Below are positions 28,827-38,164 of a stretch of 64,000 bases of DNA, piece by piece. A program made the position numbers and the translations under genes. The first letter of the stretch is position 1. Every line of letters begins with the position of its first letter. Origin of the DNA: Salinicoccus sp. YB14-2 (lineage in GTDB: Bacteria > Bacillota > Bacilli > Staphylococcales > Salinicoccaceae); assembly GCF_001265075.1 (NCBI RefSeq), contig NZ_LFKO01000002.1:1129638-1193637 (forward strand). Reading direction: 5' to 3'. Under the pieces are notes generated by a model that was not told the DNA's origin, made no database searches, and was given only the letters and a program-made list of their open reading frames with translations.

Positions 28827-30308
28827 CTACTCCTTAAGTACCGCATCTACATAGTTCGACGGCTCTAGAATCTGCTCTGCAATATGAAGTGAGTACGCAA
28901 AGATCGGTTCTGCTGCGAAACCCAAAACGACCGAAAATGCAACAAGCGGTGCGATAGGAATCAGTAATTTCGTAACGGATGTTTTACTCTGTTTTTCGGT
29001 GAGCTTATTCTCGCCCCAGAAAACATATCCGAAAATTTTCATCATGGAGAACAGTGTCAAGAGGCCGACAAGCAGTGCGACGGCCGCAATGACCCACTGA
29101 CCTTCCTGGAAGCCGGATAAGATAATCGGGAACTTACTGAAAAATCCTGAAAGCGGGGGAATTCCCGCAAGAGAAATCGCTGCGATGAAGAATCCCCATG
29201 TCAGGGCCGGATGTGATTTTATCAGTCCGCCCATCGCTTTAATATCCGTCGTTCCTGTAATTTTTTCAGTGGCGCCGGCAAGCAGGAACAATGCCGTCTT
29301 AACAAACATATGGTGCACAATATAAAATATCGCCCCTGCGACCGCAAGCGGTGTGAATATTCCAAGACCCATCACCATATACCCGACCTGGGAAATGATG
29401 TGGTAGGATAAAATCCGTTTGAAATCAAACTGTGACACTGCACCGAGTACGCCGAAGAACATCGTCAATCCGGCGACGACTGTAATCAGCCCTTTATGCG
29501 TAAAGAGCGGCTCGTGGTAGAAGATCAGTGTAAATGACCGTATGATCGCATAAATCCCGACTTTGGTAAGTAGCCCGCCGAATAGTGCCGCAATTGCAGC
29601 CGGTGGTCCGAAATAAGATCTCGGAAGCCAGAAGTATAACGGGAATAATGCACCTTTTGAACCAAATACGATAAAAAACATCACCGCGATGACAGTCACG
29701 ATTCCAGGCTGTCCAATTTCTGCAACGCGTTCTGAGAGTTGCGCCAGGTTGACTGTCCCGGTGACAGAATACAGCCATGCGACGCCCATGACGAATAACG
29801 CAGATGCAAATACGTTTAAAACAACATATTTGAATGATTCTCTCAGCTGATATTTCGAACCTCCATTAACAATAAGAACGTAAGAAGATAACAGCATGAC
29901 TTCGAAAAATACGAACAGGTTGAACAGGTCACCTGTTAAAAATGCACCATTCACCCCTACAAGAAGGAAGAAGTAGAATGGATAAAAATAAAATTTCTCA
30001 CGCTTTTTTGATATTGTTCCAAAAGCGAAAAACAAACATGATGCCGCAAGTATACTCGTAATCAGCAGCATCAGTGCTGCCAGGTTATCCAGCACCAGTA
30101 TGATACCGTAAGGTGCCGCCCATTCCCCCGCTTCAAGGATGATCGTATCCTGAAAGGCAAGGAATGCCAAATATACGGATAAAACTACTAAAGTCAGCAC
30201 ACTGACTGTACTGATGATTTTCTGTAATCTGGAGCTTTTCGCAAAAAATATAAGTATTGTACCTGCGATAAATGGTAATAGTATGGGTAAAATGATTAAA
30301 TTACTCAT
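28827..30308 (-). CDS. mnhD2: Na+/H+ antiporter subunit D, Mrp system 2
   Basis: A 493-aa NuoM/N-like subunit with LFVFFEVMLLSSYVL (key Glu near residue 135) and GSKGALFPLYFWLPRSYFGPP (motif shown in two parts in the protein, with the key Lys in GSKGALFP). The second WLP motif has Arg after WLP where system 1 has Asp. It overlaps mnhC2 by 8 nt. Confidence 0.94.
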   Translation of the reverse strand: MSNLIILPILLPFIAGTILIFFAKSSRLQKIISTVSVLTLVVLSVYLAFLAFQDTIILEAGEWAAPYGIILVLDNLAALMLLITSILAASCLFFAFGTISKKREKFYFYPFYFFLLVGVNGAFLTGDLFNLFVFFEVMLLSSYVLIVNGGSKYQLRESFKYVVLNVFASALFVMGVAWLYSVTGTVNLAQLSERVAEIGQPGIVTVIAVMFFIVFGSKGALFPLYFWLPRSYFGPPAAIAALFGGLLTKVGIYAIIRSFTLIFYHEPLFTHKGLITVVAGLTMFFGVLGAVSQFDFKRILSYHIISQVGYMVMGLGIFTPLAVAGAIFYIVHHMFVKTALFLLAGATEKITGTTDIKAMGGLIKSHPALTWGFFIAAISLAGIPPLSGFFSKFPIILSGFQEGQWVIAAVALLVGLLTLFSMMKIFGYVFWGENKLTEKQSKTSVTKLLIPIAPLVAFSVVLGFAAEPIFAYSLHIAEQILEPSNYVDAVLKE

Positions 30309-30639
30309 CTTTTGCTCCTCTCAACTGTTGTAGATCCAATGTGCCGTGGTCCTGATAAATTCTGTATGCCAGAACAAACATGAATGCTGTAATGGCAAAG
30401 TTGATAACGATTGCTGTCAGAATCATCGCCTGCGGCAGCGGATCGGTATAAGTGTCGGCTTCCAAAGAGATGACCGGCGGTGCACCTGTCTGAAGACCCG
30501 CCATGGTCAAGAGCAGCAGGTGGACACTGTGAGACAGCATCAATGTGCCGAACAGGACTCTGATAATGTTATTGGAAAACATCAGGTATATCGCAGTTCC
30601 GAATATGATCCCGATCACTATAGACATCACTATCTCCAT
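30301..30639 (-). CDS. mnhC2: Na+/H+ antiporter subunit C, Mrp system 2
   Basis: A 112-aa NuoK-like subunit with SHSVHLLLLTMAG and DPLPQAMILTAIVI. It shares one base with mnhB2. Confidence 0.93.
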   Translation of the reverse strand: MEIVMSIVIGIIFGTAIYLMFSNNIIRVLFGTLMLSHSVHLLLLTMAGLQTGAPPVISLEADTYTDPLPQAMILTAIVINFAITAFMFVLAYRIYQDHGTLDLQQLRGAKDE

Positions 30640-31070
30640 TAAGAATCATCCTCCACTACCGTTAAAATTAATGTCATGGCTGCACCGACGACAACGAGAT
30701 ATACACCGAGATCAAAAATCAGTGCTGTCGTCAATTCCACTTCCCCGAACATAGGAATCTGGAAGTAATCAAAGTACTGTTTCAAATACTGGTCTCCGGC
30801 AATCATGGAAATTACACCGGTAAATGCTGCCAGGAGCAGCCCCGCCCCCATGAAATAAGTATAGTTGAACGGCAGGGCCTTTTTGATTGTCTGAAGGCCG
30901 AAAACGAGATACAAAGACAGAATCGCAATCGCCGTCATCAGTCCTCCGATGAAACCGCCGCCGGGCTCATTGTGTCCTGAAAAGAATATATAGAATGAAA
31001 AGGTGACGACGACAATGACAATCAATCTGATAAATACACGAAACATCATATCATTCGGTTTATTCATCAT
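30639..31070 (-). CDS. mnhB2: Na+/H+ antiporter subunit B, Mrp system 2
   Basis: A 143-aa MnhB subunit with FSGHNEPGGGFIGGLMTA near residue 28 and four to five helices. It overlaps mnhA2 by 4 nt. Confidence 0.93.
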   Translation of the reverse strand: MMNKPNDMMFRVFIRLIVIVVVTFSFYIFFSGHNEPGGGFIGGLMTAIAILSLYLVFGLQTIKKALPFNYTYFMGAGLLLAAFTGVISMIAGDQYLKQYFDYFQIPMFGEVELTTALIFDLGVYLVVVGAAMTLILTVVEDDS

Positions 31071-33484
31071 ACGTCATCACTCTCCCCTAATCTTAATTTG
31101 ATCAATGAAATGACTCCGAAAGCCGCAATTGCCAGCACAAGCAGCTCAAGCATCGTATCCAGTCCGCGGAAGTCGACCAGAATAACGTTGACGACGTTGT
31201 ACCCGCCGGCTAAAATTTTGGAGTTTTCCAAATAGTATTCTGCAATGGTCTCAAGAGGTACAATCTGGCCAAAAGTGAATGCACTGATGGAAACAAGCGT
31301 CACCATCAGACCGGCCCCTGTTGCAATGATGATGTTGACTGCTTTTGTCAGCGGCTTGATTTCTTCTTTAGTCAGATTCGGCAGGTGATAGAATACTGCC
31401 ATGAACATGACAACCGACACCGTCTCAACCATCAATTGCGTCAGCGCAAGGTCGGGCGCTCTGAATACCATAAATACAAATGCAACAAGGAAACCTCCAA
31501 AGCCGGCCAAAATAATTCCCGTCATGCGGCTTTTGACTGAAGGCAGCAGGATGATCGATATGATCAATACTGCCAATATCAAATACATGAACGGCTGAAT
31601 CTGACTGGTGTTGTTCATGCTGAACTGGAATGCATCAAACCTGAACATCGTATAGAACATGAGCAGTACAAGTGCACCCACCATGTAAGCAATATAGTCA
31701 CGCAACAGCCCGGTCATCTGTATGCCGGTCACCCACTGCGACCCTTTAATCAGGCCGTCATAGCCATGATCATAGATTGTTGTAATGATGTCCTCATCTT
31801 TTTGATATATGCCGAGCTTGGACCATTTATCCATCGTCATATAAATGATCGTCCCGATAATGACCACAACGATTGTCATCATCAATTCAAGGTTGATACC
31901 GTGCCAGTGATATATATCGACATGGAAATTCGTTCCTTCGCTCAATATTCCCGGTAAAATCGACATCATGGCCGGTTCTATAATTGAATAGGCAAGAATA
32001 TTCGGGAAGATACTGATCAGTAATACGGCAAGAGCCAGCACTATCGGACTGATCAGCATGCCGGCCGGTGCTTCATGCACTTTCTCGGCAGGCAGCTTTT
32101 CAGGTTTGAATTTCCCTCTGAATGTTCTGAAGAAAATGATTGCACTGTATGTGAATGTGAAAATGCTCGCTACCCAGGCGATTACCGGCAGCAGTATGCC
32201 GATGGTATCGCCGTTCCACATATCATACTGTACAACATTGGTAATACCGGTAAAGAACAGCTCTTTACTCAGGAAACCATTGAACGGCGGCAGGCCTGCC
32301 ATCGCTGCAAGACCGATGATGGATATTGTTGCCGTAATCGGCATAATCGTCATCAGGCCGCCAAGTTTCCTGATATCCCTTGTACCCGTCTCATGGTCGA
32401 TGATGCCTGCCACCATAAAGAGACTGCCTTTGAATGTCGCATGGTTGATCAGATGGAATACTGCAGCAAGAATGGCCGTTGTATACAACGCGTTGTCACC
32501 ATCCATATAATAAAACGCAGCAGAACCCGCACCGAGAAGACTCATGATCATCCCCAGCTGACTGATTGTTGAAAATGCAAGTATCGCCTTCAAGTCTTTT
32601 TGACGCAGTGCGGACAATCCACCCCACAGCATGGTGAAAATACCAAACGATGTAATAATCCAGAACCATTCGGCACCGCCGCCGAATACCGGCGTCATTC
32701 GTGCCACAAGATAGATTCCTGCTTTAACCATCGTTGCAGAGTGCAGGTACGCACTGACCGGTGTTGGCGCTTCCATAGCATCCGGCAGCCAAATATGGAA
32801 TGGGAACTGCGCAGACTTTGTAAATGCACCGACCAGTACTAAGATCATTGCCGGTAAAAATAACTCATGATTTAAAATGATGTCCGAGCCCGCTATCATT
32901 TCCCTTATGCTGAACGTTTCAGTCATAACGTAAAGAAGTGAAAAGCCCCCGAGCATCGTCAATCCGCCAAACACCGTGACGTACATCGATTTCTGAGCAC
33001 CGTATACTGAAGCATCCTTTGTGTACCAGTAACTGATCAAAAGCGCTGAAGATATACTTGTAATTTCCCAGAAAACGTAGAGAACAATGATATTATCCGA
33101 TAACACGACTCCGAGCATCGCACCCATGAATAATAAAATGTATACGTAAAAGTGGTTCAGACGTTCTTTCTTATCTGATAAGTAATAGATTGAGTACAGT
33201 ATGATCAGTGTGCCGATTCCCGTAATCAATAATGCAAACAGCAGACTCAATCCGTCTAAGTATAGATCAAAGTTGATGCCGAGTGACGGCACCCATTCAA
33301 ACCTTTCCATCACCGATCCGCCATTTGACGTCGTCGATAAGTACGACACAAAATAAATGAACAGTACGAGCGGTACTAACATTACGAACCAGCCCGTATG
33401 AATCTTTCTTAAATATTTGAATAAAAATGGCACCAGTAATGCAAATAGGAAAGGTGCAAGTACCGCAATATGTAATAAAGTCAT
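31067..33484 (-). CDS. mnhA2: Na+/H+ antiporter subunit A, Mrp system 2
   Basis: An 805-aa Mrp subunit A with the NuoL-like core (WLPDAMEAPTPVSAYLHSA) and the C-terminal subunit-A domain ending in the DFRGLDT motif. The start is ATG at 33484 after TTGGGGGA; the frame extends 15 codons upstream with no ribosome site there. It is the first gene of mnhABCDEFG system 2 and sits about 60 bp after an intrinsic terminator in the leader, so expression needs read-through or an internal start. Confidence 0.94.
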   Translation of the reverse strand: MTLLHIAVLAPFLFALLVPFLFKYLRKIHTGWFVMLVPLVLFIYFVSYLSTTSNGGSVMERFEWVPSLGINFDLYLDGLSLLFALLITGIGTLIILYSIYYLSDKKERLNHFYVYILLFMGAMLGVVLSDNIIVLYVFWEITSISSALLISYWYTKDASVYGAQKSMYVTVFGGLTMLGGFSLLYVMTETFSIREMIAGSDIILNHELFLPAMILVLVGAFTKSAQFPFHIWLPDAMEAPTPVSAYLHSATMVKAGIYLVARMTPVFGGGAEWFWIITSFGIFTMLWGGLSALRQKDLKAILAFSTISQLGMIMSLLGAGSAAFYYMDGDNALYTTAILAAVFHLINHATFKGSLFMVAGIIDHETGTRDIRKLGGLMTIMPITATISIIGLAAMAGLPPFNGFLSKELFFTGITNVVQYDMWNGDTIGILLPVIAWVASIFTFTYSAIIFFRTFRGKFKPEKLPAEKVHEAPAGMLISPIVLALAVLLISIFPNILAYSIIEPAMMSILPGILSEGTNFHVDIYHWHGINLELMMTIVVVIIGTIIYMTMDKWSKLGIYQKDEDIITTIYDHGYDGLIKGSQWVTGIQMTGLLRDYIAYMVGALVLLMFYTMFRFDAFQFSMNNTSQIQPFMYLILAVLIISIILLPSVKSRMTGIILAGFGGFLVAFVFMVFRAPDLALTQLMVETVSVVMFMAVFYHLPNLTKEEIKPLTKAVNIIIATGAGLMVTLVSISAFTFGQIVPLETIAEYYLENSKILAGGYNVVNVILVDFRGLDTMLELLVLAIAAFGVISLIKLRLGESDDV

Positions 33485-33540
33485 GTTCGATCCCCCAATA
33501 TTCCTGTTAAACAATGATTGCCTTTTCATAATTGATTTTT

Positions 33541-33706
33541 GTCAAAACAAAAAGGAGTCATCGTCAAAAAAGACATAGTTATGCCCAGGCGACAGACTCC
33601 TCCGAAATACTCTGTATATTCACTACATAAATGTTATTGCGAATTTTCAGTCAATAACATTAAGATCAACCTCATAATCTATCCGGTTAACCTTTCGATT
33701 TCTTAT
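33541..33706 (-). promoter_or_regulatory. Structured leader with intrinsic terminator upstream of Mrp operon 2 (candidate attenuator)
   Basis: The leader first forms a TGTTATTG/CAATAACA stem (33632-33660 region), then a terminator: GGAGTC pairs with GACTCC, enclosing a TCG/CGA pair and an inner GGCAT/ATGTC hairpin, followed by TTTTTGTTTTG. A possible 13-codon leader peptide (MRLILMLLTENSQ) overlaps the first stem. The form is that of a transcription attenuator or riboswitch, but it matches no class I can name from memory. The Mrp 1 operon has nothing similar. Confidence 0.6.
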
Positions 33707-33713
33707 AGAAGTA

Positions 33714-33748
33714 ATCATAACAAAAATAAAGCGCTTTTGTATACAAAA
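33714..33748 (-). promoter_or_regulatory. Probable extended -10 promoter and palindromic operator for Mrp operon 2
   Basis: TGTTATGAT (extended -10, hexamer at 33714-33719) is preceded, over the expected -35 position, by the perfect 14-bp palindrome TTTTGTATACAAAA (33735-33748). A regulator bound there would block the promoter. There is no good -35 hexamer, in keeping with an extended -10. Confidence 0.5.
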
Positions 33749-33816
33749 AATTTATTTATTAGTGTAAATTGATACTTTAACTGTCGGATGACAAGTTTAG
33801 AAAAAGTATTGGGTAT

Positions 33817-34203
33817 TTATCTTTTTTTCTTAACGGCCATCGTACATCTTGAAACGCATGTCAAATTATCATCTTCATCAGTAATATCTATTTCCCACAC
33901 TTGTGTACTTCTTCCGCGGTGACGCAAAGTTGCTGTGGCGAAGATCAGGCCGTCCGTGACCGTGCGAAGATGATTGGCATTGATTTCCATGCCAAAAGTG
34001 ATTTCATCTTCTGCAATCAGTCTCGACGCGCCGACAGAAGCGGCAGTTTCAGCCAGAACGACATTCGCCCCGCCGTGGATGAACCCTTTAGTCTGATGCA
34101 CTTTAGGTGTGATGGGCATGGACATTACCATATGCCCTTCTGATTCACTGACCACTTTGATATCCAGAAACTCAAGTAAATTTGAAGGTTCATTCTGTGT
34201 CAT
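33817..34203 (-). CDS. Hotdog-fold thioesterase (PaaI/YdiI family)
   Basis: A 128-aa acyl-CoA thioesterase of the 4HBT type. The family motif GFIHGGANVVLAETAAS (about residues 39-55) carries the catalytic Glu in the AET segment. Possible substrates include DHNA-CoA (menaquinone pathway) or phenylacetyl-CoA; the sequence does not decide. It overlaps the pepA stop by ATGA, so the two are translationally coupled; the same order occurs in Staphylococcus. Confidence 0.85.
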   Translation of the reverse strand: MTQNEPSNLLEFLDIKVVSESEGHMVMSMPITPKVHQTKGFIHGGANVVLAETAASVGASRLIAEDEITFGMEINANHLRTVTDGLIFATATLRHRGRSTQVWEIDITDEDDNLTCVSRCTMAVKKKR

Positions 34204-35681
34204 ATCAAATCACCTTCCACTGCCTTGATGACGGAGCGTATCAAAACGCCTGTCGCACCTTTAGGGCCGTATGCGCCTCTTCTCGAACGCGTGCCGGTAC
34301 CCGCAATGTCAAAGTGTGCCCATGGGCTGCCGTTGACAAACTGACGGATGAAGCCTGCTGCAAATGAAGCACGCCCCGGTTTTTCCACATGGTTCGTTAA
34401 ATCAGCGACTTTTGAAGACTTGACTGAACGCTCTTCTTTATCGCCAAGCGGCAATCTCCATAATTCATCGCCCACTTCTTCAGACAAATCGAAAATCGGC
34501 GCCACAAGATCCTGGTCTTTATTTGTAAATACACCTGTACGTTCATTGCCGATGGCTGCTATTACAGCACCTGTCAATGTCGCAAAGTCCAAAATGATGC
34601 GCGGTGAGTACTGGGACGCATGGAATACAGCGTCTCCAAGCACCAGCCTGCCTTCGGCATCGGTATTTTTCACTTCCACTGTCTGTCCGCTCAGTGAAGT
34701 GAAGACATCATCCGGTTTCATCGCATTGCCGCTGATCATGTTTTCTGCGAGCACGACTGTCGCAACAACATGGACAGGCAGTTTCATTTCAACAATGCCC
34801 CGAATCATGCCGATGACATTGGCTGCTCCCGTCAAGTCATACTTCATTCCAGGCATACCTGTCTTACTTTTGATCGAGTAGCCGCCCGAGTCATATGTAA
34901 TACCTTTACCGACCAGCGCAACCGGTTTGACATCATGCGCTGCAGGATGGCGGTATTCCACTGTGACGAGGCGGGGTTTATTTTCAGACGCTTTTCCGAC
35001 GGCTGTAATCAAACCGTATCCTTCATCACTCAGATCGAACTCATCTTTGATCTGGATGTTGACATGCGCCTTGCCTTTAAATGTGGAAGATATTTTGTCC
35101 GCGAATATTTCTGGTGTCATATAGTTCGGCGGTGTTTCTGAAATATCTCTTGCATAATTCACACTCTGACCGATGACCATCCCTTTTGAGACATGTGTTT
35201 CCACTGGTTCTTTTGAAGTGATCGTCAGTTCGAACTCTGATAGGAACGGCTCGTCTTCACGGTGTTTCTTACCGGAGTATTCGTAGACGCTGATGTATGA
35301 CATGTAGCCGATGGCCTCTGCAGCAAGCTGAATGTCGCTGCCGAACGTTTCAAATAATAATTGTGCACTTTTTTCATTATTACTCTTCAAGTGCTGGAAC
35401 AATTTACCGAATGCTTTATGCATTTTATGGCTGGTCATGTCTTCTTGACTGCCGAGTCCGATTGCGATAATTTTTCTCACTTCAGTCTGTATTGTCACAC
35501 CGGTCGCAGTGATTTCTCCGAATTTGGTCGATAATACTCTCTCGTCGACCAGGTCTTTGAGCACACCGTTCAATAATGAGTCCACATCATCAAAATTCGT
35601 CAGATCATTCAGATCATGCGGCAGACCGATAATAATCGGTTCCTGTGATAATTCATATCTTTCCAAGTACTTAATATTCAT
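34200..35681 (-). CDS. pepA: Leucyl aminopeptidase (M17)
   Basis: Cytosolic two-metal aminopeptidase that removes N-terminal residues from peptides. Metal-binding and catalytic signatures are present: VGKGITYDSGGYSIK (metal Lys and Asp), and NTDAEGRLVLGDA, the M17 signature with Asp, Glu and catalytic Arg. At 493 aa it is full length, with the N-terminal regulatory domain more divergent than the catalytic C-terminal half. AAGGGGAG precedes the ATG. Confidence 0.95.
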   Translation of the reverse strand: MNIKYLERYELSQEPIIIGLPHDLNDLTNFDDVDSLLNGVLKDLVDERVLSTKFGEITATGVTIQTEVRKIIAIGLGSQEDMTSHKMHKAFGKLFQHLKSNNEKSAQLLFETFGSDIQLAAEAIGYMSYISVYEYSGKKHREDEPFLSEFELTITSKEPVETHVSKGMVIGQSVNYARDISETPPNYMTPEIFADKISSTFKGKAHVNIQIKDEFDLSDEGYGLITAVGKASENKPRLVTVEYRHPAAHDVKPVALVGKGITYDSGGYSIKSKTGMPGMKYDLTGAANVIGMIRGIVEMKLPVHVVATVVLAENMISGNAMKPDDVFTSLSGQTVEVKNTDAEGRLVLGDAVFHASQYSPRIILDFATLTGAVIAAIGNERTGVFTNKDQDLVAPIFDLSEEVGDELWRLPLGDKEERSVKSSKVADLTNHVEKPGRASFAAGFIRQFVNGSPWAHFDIAGTGTRSRRGAYGPKGATGVLIRSVIKAVEGDLI

Positions 35682-35693
35682 TGTGTTCTCCCC

Positions 35694-36014
35694 TTAAAAC
35701 ATTTTATATCCGGAATTTCTTAAAAACCTGATGGTGAAGCCTGCTAAAATGACGCCTATAAAGCCGCTCCCGAGCATCAGTATATTCGGCAGATCCAGGC
35801 CGGCGATGCCGTCATATGCCGCCTTGAATGATTGCCCCGGTTTTGTCAGGTAGCTGAATGTAGATATTTCGTCCATCAGCAATACGATGATGAATGGATA
35901 GACGACCACCATAAGCCAGGTTGTTTTTAAAATCATATTCAGGATGAAACTGATCCCGTAGAATAAGACGAAAAATAAAACCATAGAGATGATCAGTTGG
36001 ATAATGATTGCCAC
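35694..36014 (-). CDS. YuiB-like small membrane protein
   Basis: A 106-aa protein with three hydrophobic segments (about residues 3-25, 29-47 and 76-97). The start is GTG at 36014, 8 nt after GGAGG; the frame runs upstream only through the ndh terminator. Family function is unknown. In Bacillus, yuiB lies beside an NADH dehydrogenase gene, as here, which supports the identification. Confidence 0.75.
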   Translation of the reverse strand: MAIIIQLIISMVLFFVLFYGISFILNMILKTTWLMVVVYPFIIVLLMDEISTFSYLTKPGQSFKAAYDGIAGLDLPNILMLGSGFIGVILAGFTIRFLRNSGYKMF

Positions 36015-36023
36015 GTTTTTAAC

Positions 36024-36061
36024 CTCCAAAAAAATAAGCATGGGCAAGAAAGCGCCCATGC
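36024..36061 (-). terminator. Intrinsic terminator after ndh
   Basis: The 8-bp stem GCATGGGC/GCCCATGC (36038-36045 with 36054-36061) is followed by TTATTTTTTT on the minus strand. Confidence 0.88.
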
Positions 36062-36075
36062 CTGTTCATTACTTT

Positions 36076-37287
36076 TTATAAAAATTTACCTTTGGAATAA
36101 GCGAGGAACGGGCCGCCAATCTTGAAGACCGCTCTCGTATCGATGATACGTTTTAAGAATGCCGCTCTGGCGCCTTTGACTTCACGGCCCAATACCACAC
36201 CGATTCCTTCATCAGAACCGAGGGAACATACTGTACCTTTATCATCAAACGTGAATGTTTCGGGTCTGTCGCCATTCAATTTATGTTTGATATTTTTAGC
36301 AGTCAGCTCACCCAGCTGCATTGCAATCTGTGCTGTAGTCGGGTGAGGTCTCGCGTTTTCACCTTCACCGTTCATCACTGCTGCAACGTCACCGATGACA
36401 AAGATGTTGTCATAACCGTCGATTGTCAGATCTGAATTTGTCACGATACGTCCGCGTTTGACGCCTTCAAATGACTCTTCCATCAGGCTGTTGCCTCTGA
36501 CACCTGCAGTCCAGATCACACTGCTTGCTTCAAGCTGTGTTTCTTCATCGTCCACTTTAACGACGAAACCTTTTTCATTCGCTGCAACAATCGGTGTACC
36601 GATTTTGAATTCAACGCCTTTACTTTCAAGGAAATCAACTGCATACTGAGTCAGCTCGTCACTGAACATCGGCAGCATTGACGGTGCCGCTTCAACACAC
36701 GTAATCTTGACATCATCATAATCGATATTGTGCTGCTTAGCCAGCTCGGGAATGCTTTCAACCAATTCACCTAAAAATTCAACACCTGTAAATCCGGCGC
36801 CTCCGACGAGTATTGCCAGGTCGCGGGGATCTTTTGAAGTTTTATAGTTGATGAAGTTTCTTTCGATTTCCTGACGTGCAGCTACCGCTGTCTGCGGGCT
36901 TGTAATCGTCTCGGCATACTGATCCATACCGTCGATGCCGAATGATTCGCTTTCAAATCCTAATGCAACAACAAGGATATCGTATTCGAATTCACCCTGG
37001 TTTGTTTCCACACGCTGCTCATCGCGGTGGATGGCAGTCACTTCCGCCGGTACAAATCTGACTTTTTGAGTGTTAATCACTTTAGTGATCGGGTATGTAG
37101 CTTCTTCCCAGTGGATTGTGCCTGCTGCCACCTGGTGGAGCCATGTGGATTCATAATGATACTCATTTTTGTTGATCAGAGTGATATCCGCATCCTGAAA
37201 ACCCAATGTTTTCTGCAGCTTGGTCACTGTAGTCAATCCAGCATAACCCGCTCCGAGTACAAGAATTTTCTTTCTCTCAAAACTCAT
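36076..37287 (-). CDS. ndh: Type II NADH:quinone oxidoreductase
   Basis: A single-subunit, non-pumping membrane-associated flavoprotein that passes electrons from NADH to menaquinone. FAD motif LGAGYAGLT at residues 11-19, NAD motif [14 protein letters not shown] near residue 165, the second FAD segment [10 protein letters not shown] near 300 and the quinone-site HPTTAQIA. It is 403 aa. The start is ATG at 37287; a GTG four codons earlier lies within the AAGGTGA ribosome site. Preceded by a TATAAT box at 37313-37318 and a 15-bp inverted repeat. Confidence 0.95.
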   Translation of the reverse strand: MSFERKKILVLGAGYAGLTTVTKLQKTLGFQDADITLINKNEYHYESTWLHQVAAGTIHWEEATYPITKVINTQKVRFVPAEVTAIHRDEQRVETNQGEFEYDILVVALGFESESFGIDGMDQYAETITSPQTAVAARQEIERNFINYKTSKDPRDLAILVGGAGFTGVEFLGELVESIPELAKQHNIDYDDVKITCVEAAPSMLPMFSDELTQYAVDFLESKGVEFKIGTPIVAANEKGFVVKVDDEETQLEASSVIWTAGVRGNSLMEESFEGVKRGRIVTNSDLTIDGYDNIFVIGDVAAVMNGEGENARPHPTTAQIAMQLGELTAKNIKHKLNGDRPETFTFDDKGTVCSLGSDEGIGVVLGREVKGARAAFLKRIIDTRAVFKIGGPFLAYSKGKFL

Positions 37288-37344
37288 AATTAATGTCACC
37301 TTTTCCTCATAAATTATATTAAATATATCTACACCATAAATAAG

Positions 37345-37380
37345 ATCGCTAATATTAATATCATTATTAATATTAGCGAT
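37345..37380. repeat. Perfect 15-bp inverted repeat upstream of ndh
   Basis: ATCGCTAATATTAAT (37345-37359) is repeated inverted at 37366-37380 with a 6-nt spacer. It lies between the stop of the A-type carrier gene and the ndh promoter. No T-run follows in either direction, so an operator or activator site is at least as likely as a terminator. Confidence 0.7.
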
Positions 37381-37415
37381 TTACTTCACATATTTCAAGT
37401 GTTTTTGATAATTAA

Positions 37416-37775
37416 TTAACAATCTCCCGGAGCTCCTGCATTTGTCTTCGTTCTGAATGATGCGCCGCACCCGCATGATAACGATGCATTTGGATTATCG
37501 ATCGTAAAACCGCCGCCCATGAGCGACTGCTTAAAATCGATGACAGTGCCGTCGATGACTGGTGAATCATGCTTATCCACCAGCACTTTCACACCGTGAA
37601 ATTCATACTCTTCATCATTTTCACTTTTTTCTATCTCAGCTGCCATACCATAAGTCAGACCTGTACAGCCCCCGCCCTGGACTTTGAATCTTAAAAATCC
37701 TTCAGGCATTTCATTCTTCTCAAGCATGTCCTTCACTTCGTAAGCTGCACTTTCTGTGAGTTCAATCTGAGTCAT
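37416..37775 (-). CDS. A-type Fe-S carrier (HesB/IscA family)
   Basis: A 119-aa scaffold/carrier that transfers Fe-S clusters to apoproteins. The three ligand cysteines are visible in GGGCTGLTYG (about residue 37) and the C-terminal LSCGCGASF pair (about 103-105). The start is ATG at 37775, 8 nt after GGAGG. It sits in an Fe-S/respiration neighbourhood with ndh and Nfu, as in Staphylococcus and Bacillus (yutM). The C-terminal tail ends in a fourth Cys. Confidence 0.92.
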   Translation of the reverse strand: MTQIELTESAAYEVKDMLEKNEMPEGFLRFKVQGGGCTGLTYGMAAEIEKSENDEEYEFHGVKVLVDKHDSPVIDGTVIDFKQSLMGGGFTIDNPNASLSCGCGASFRTKTNAGAPGDC

Positions 37776-37835
37776 ATTATCTTCCTCCATTGCTTATATT
37801 ATATAAGAAGTTATTTTACAGCTCAAACTTTATGT

Positions 37836-38102
37836 CTATATTAAAAAATCGTATTGATCTTCCGTTGCCTGTTGTTTTTCTATCTGTTTGTAAACTTTTA
37901 TCAGCAGATCGGGAGCAGATTGCGCACCGACGAGCTGTCCGTTCACGATTGCAAATGTTGCTTTGCTGCAAATACCGCAATTGTTAGTACACTCATAATC
38001 TAACACATCCACGTCATCATCTGCATCTAATTTCCTACATACTTCATCAGAGCCCTTTTGCATATTCGCATTACAGAACTCGACAAGGTTCATCGGGTAC
38101 AT
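37836..38102 (-). CDS. yuzB: YuzB-like DUF1450 protein
   Basis: An 88-aa protein with conserved cysteines including VEFCNANM near residue 8 and DYECTNNCGICSK around residues 36-48, a thioredoxin-like or metal-binding pattern. The function is unknown; it is found beside ndh and Nfu genes in Bacilli. The start ATG (38102) follows GAAGGAGG; longer readings enter the upstream terminator. Confidence 0.82.
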   Translation of the reverse strand: MYPMNLVEFCNANMQKGSDEVCRKLDADDDVDVLDYECTNNCGICSKATFAIVNGQLVGAQSAPDLLIKVYKQIEKQQATEDQYDFLI

Positions 38103-38124
38103 ATCCGTCCCTCCTTCGTTCGAA

Positions 38125-38158
38125 AATAAAAAAACCGTTGGAACCCGGAGTCCCAACG
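38125..38158 (-). terminator. Intrinsic terminator after nfu
   Basis: The stem CGTTGG/CCAACG with a GC-rich loop is followed by seven T on the minus strand, 7 nt past the stop. Confidence 0.82.
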
Positions 38159-38164
38159 ATCGGT

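Noticed and set aside
33539..33772. 77-codon plus-strand frame upstream of mnhA2
   Set aside because: It runs through the hairpins and promoter of the Mrp 2 leader on the opposite strand, with low-complexity Asn/Lys/Ile composition.
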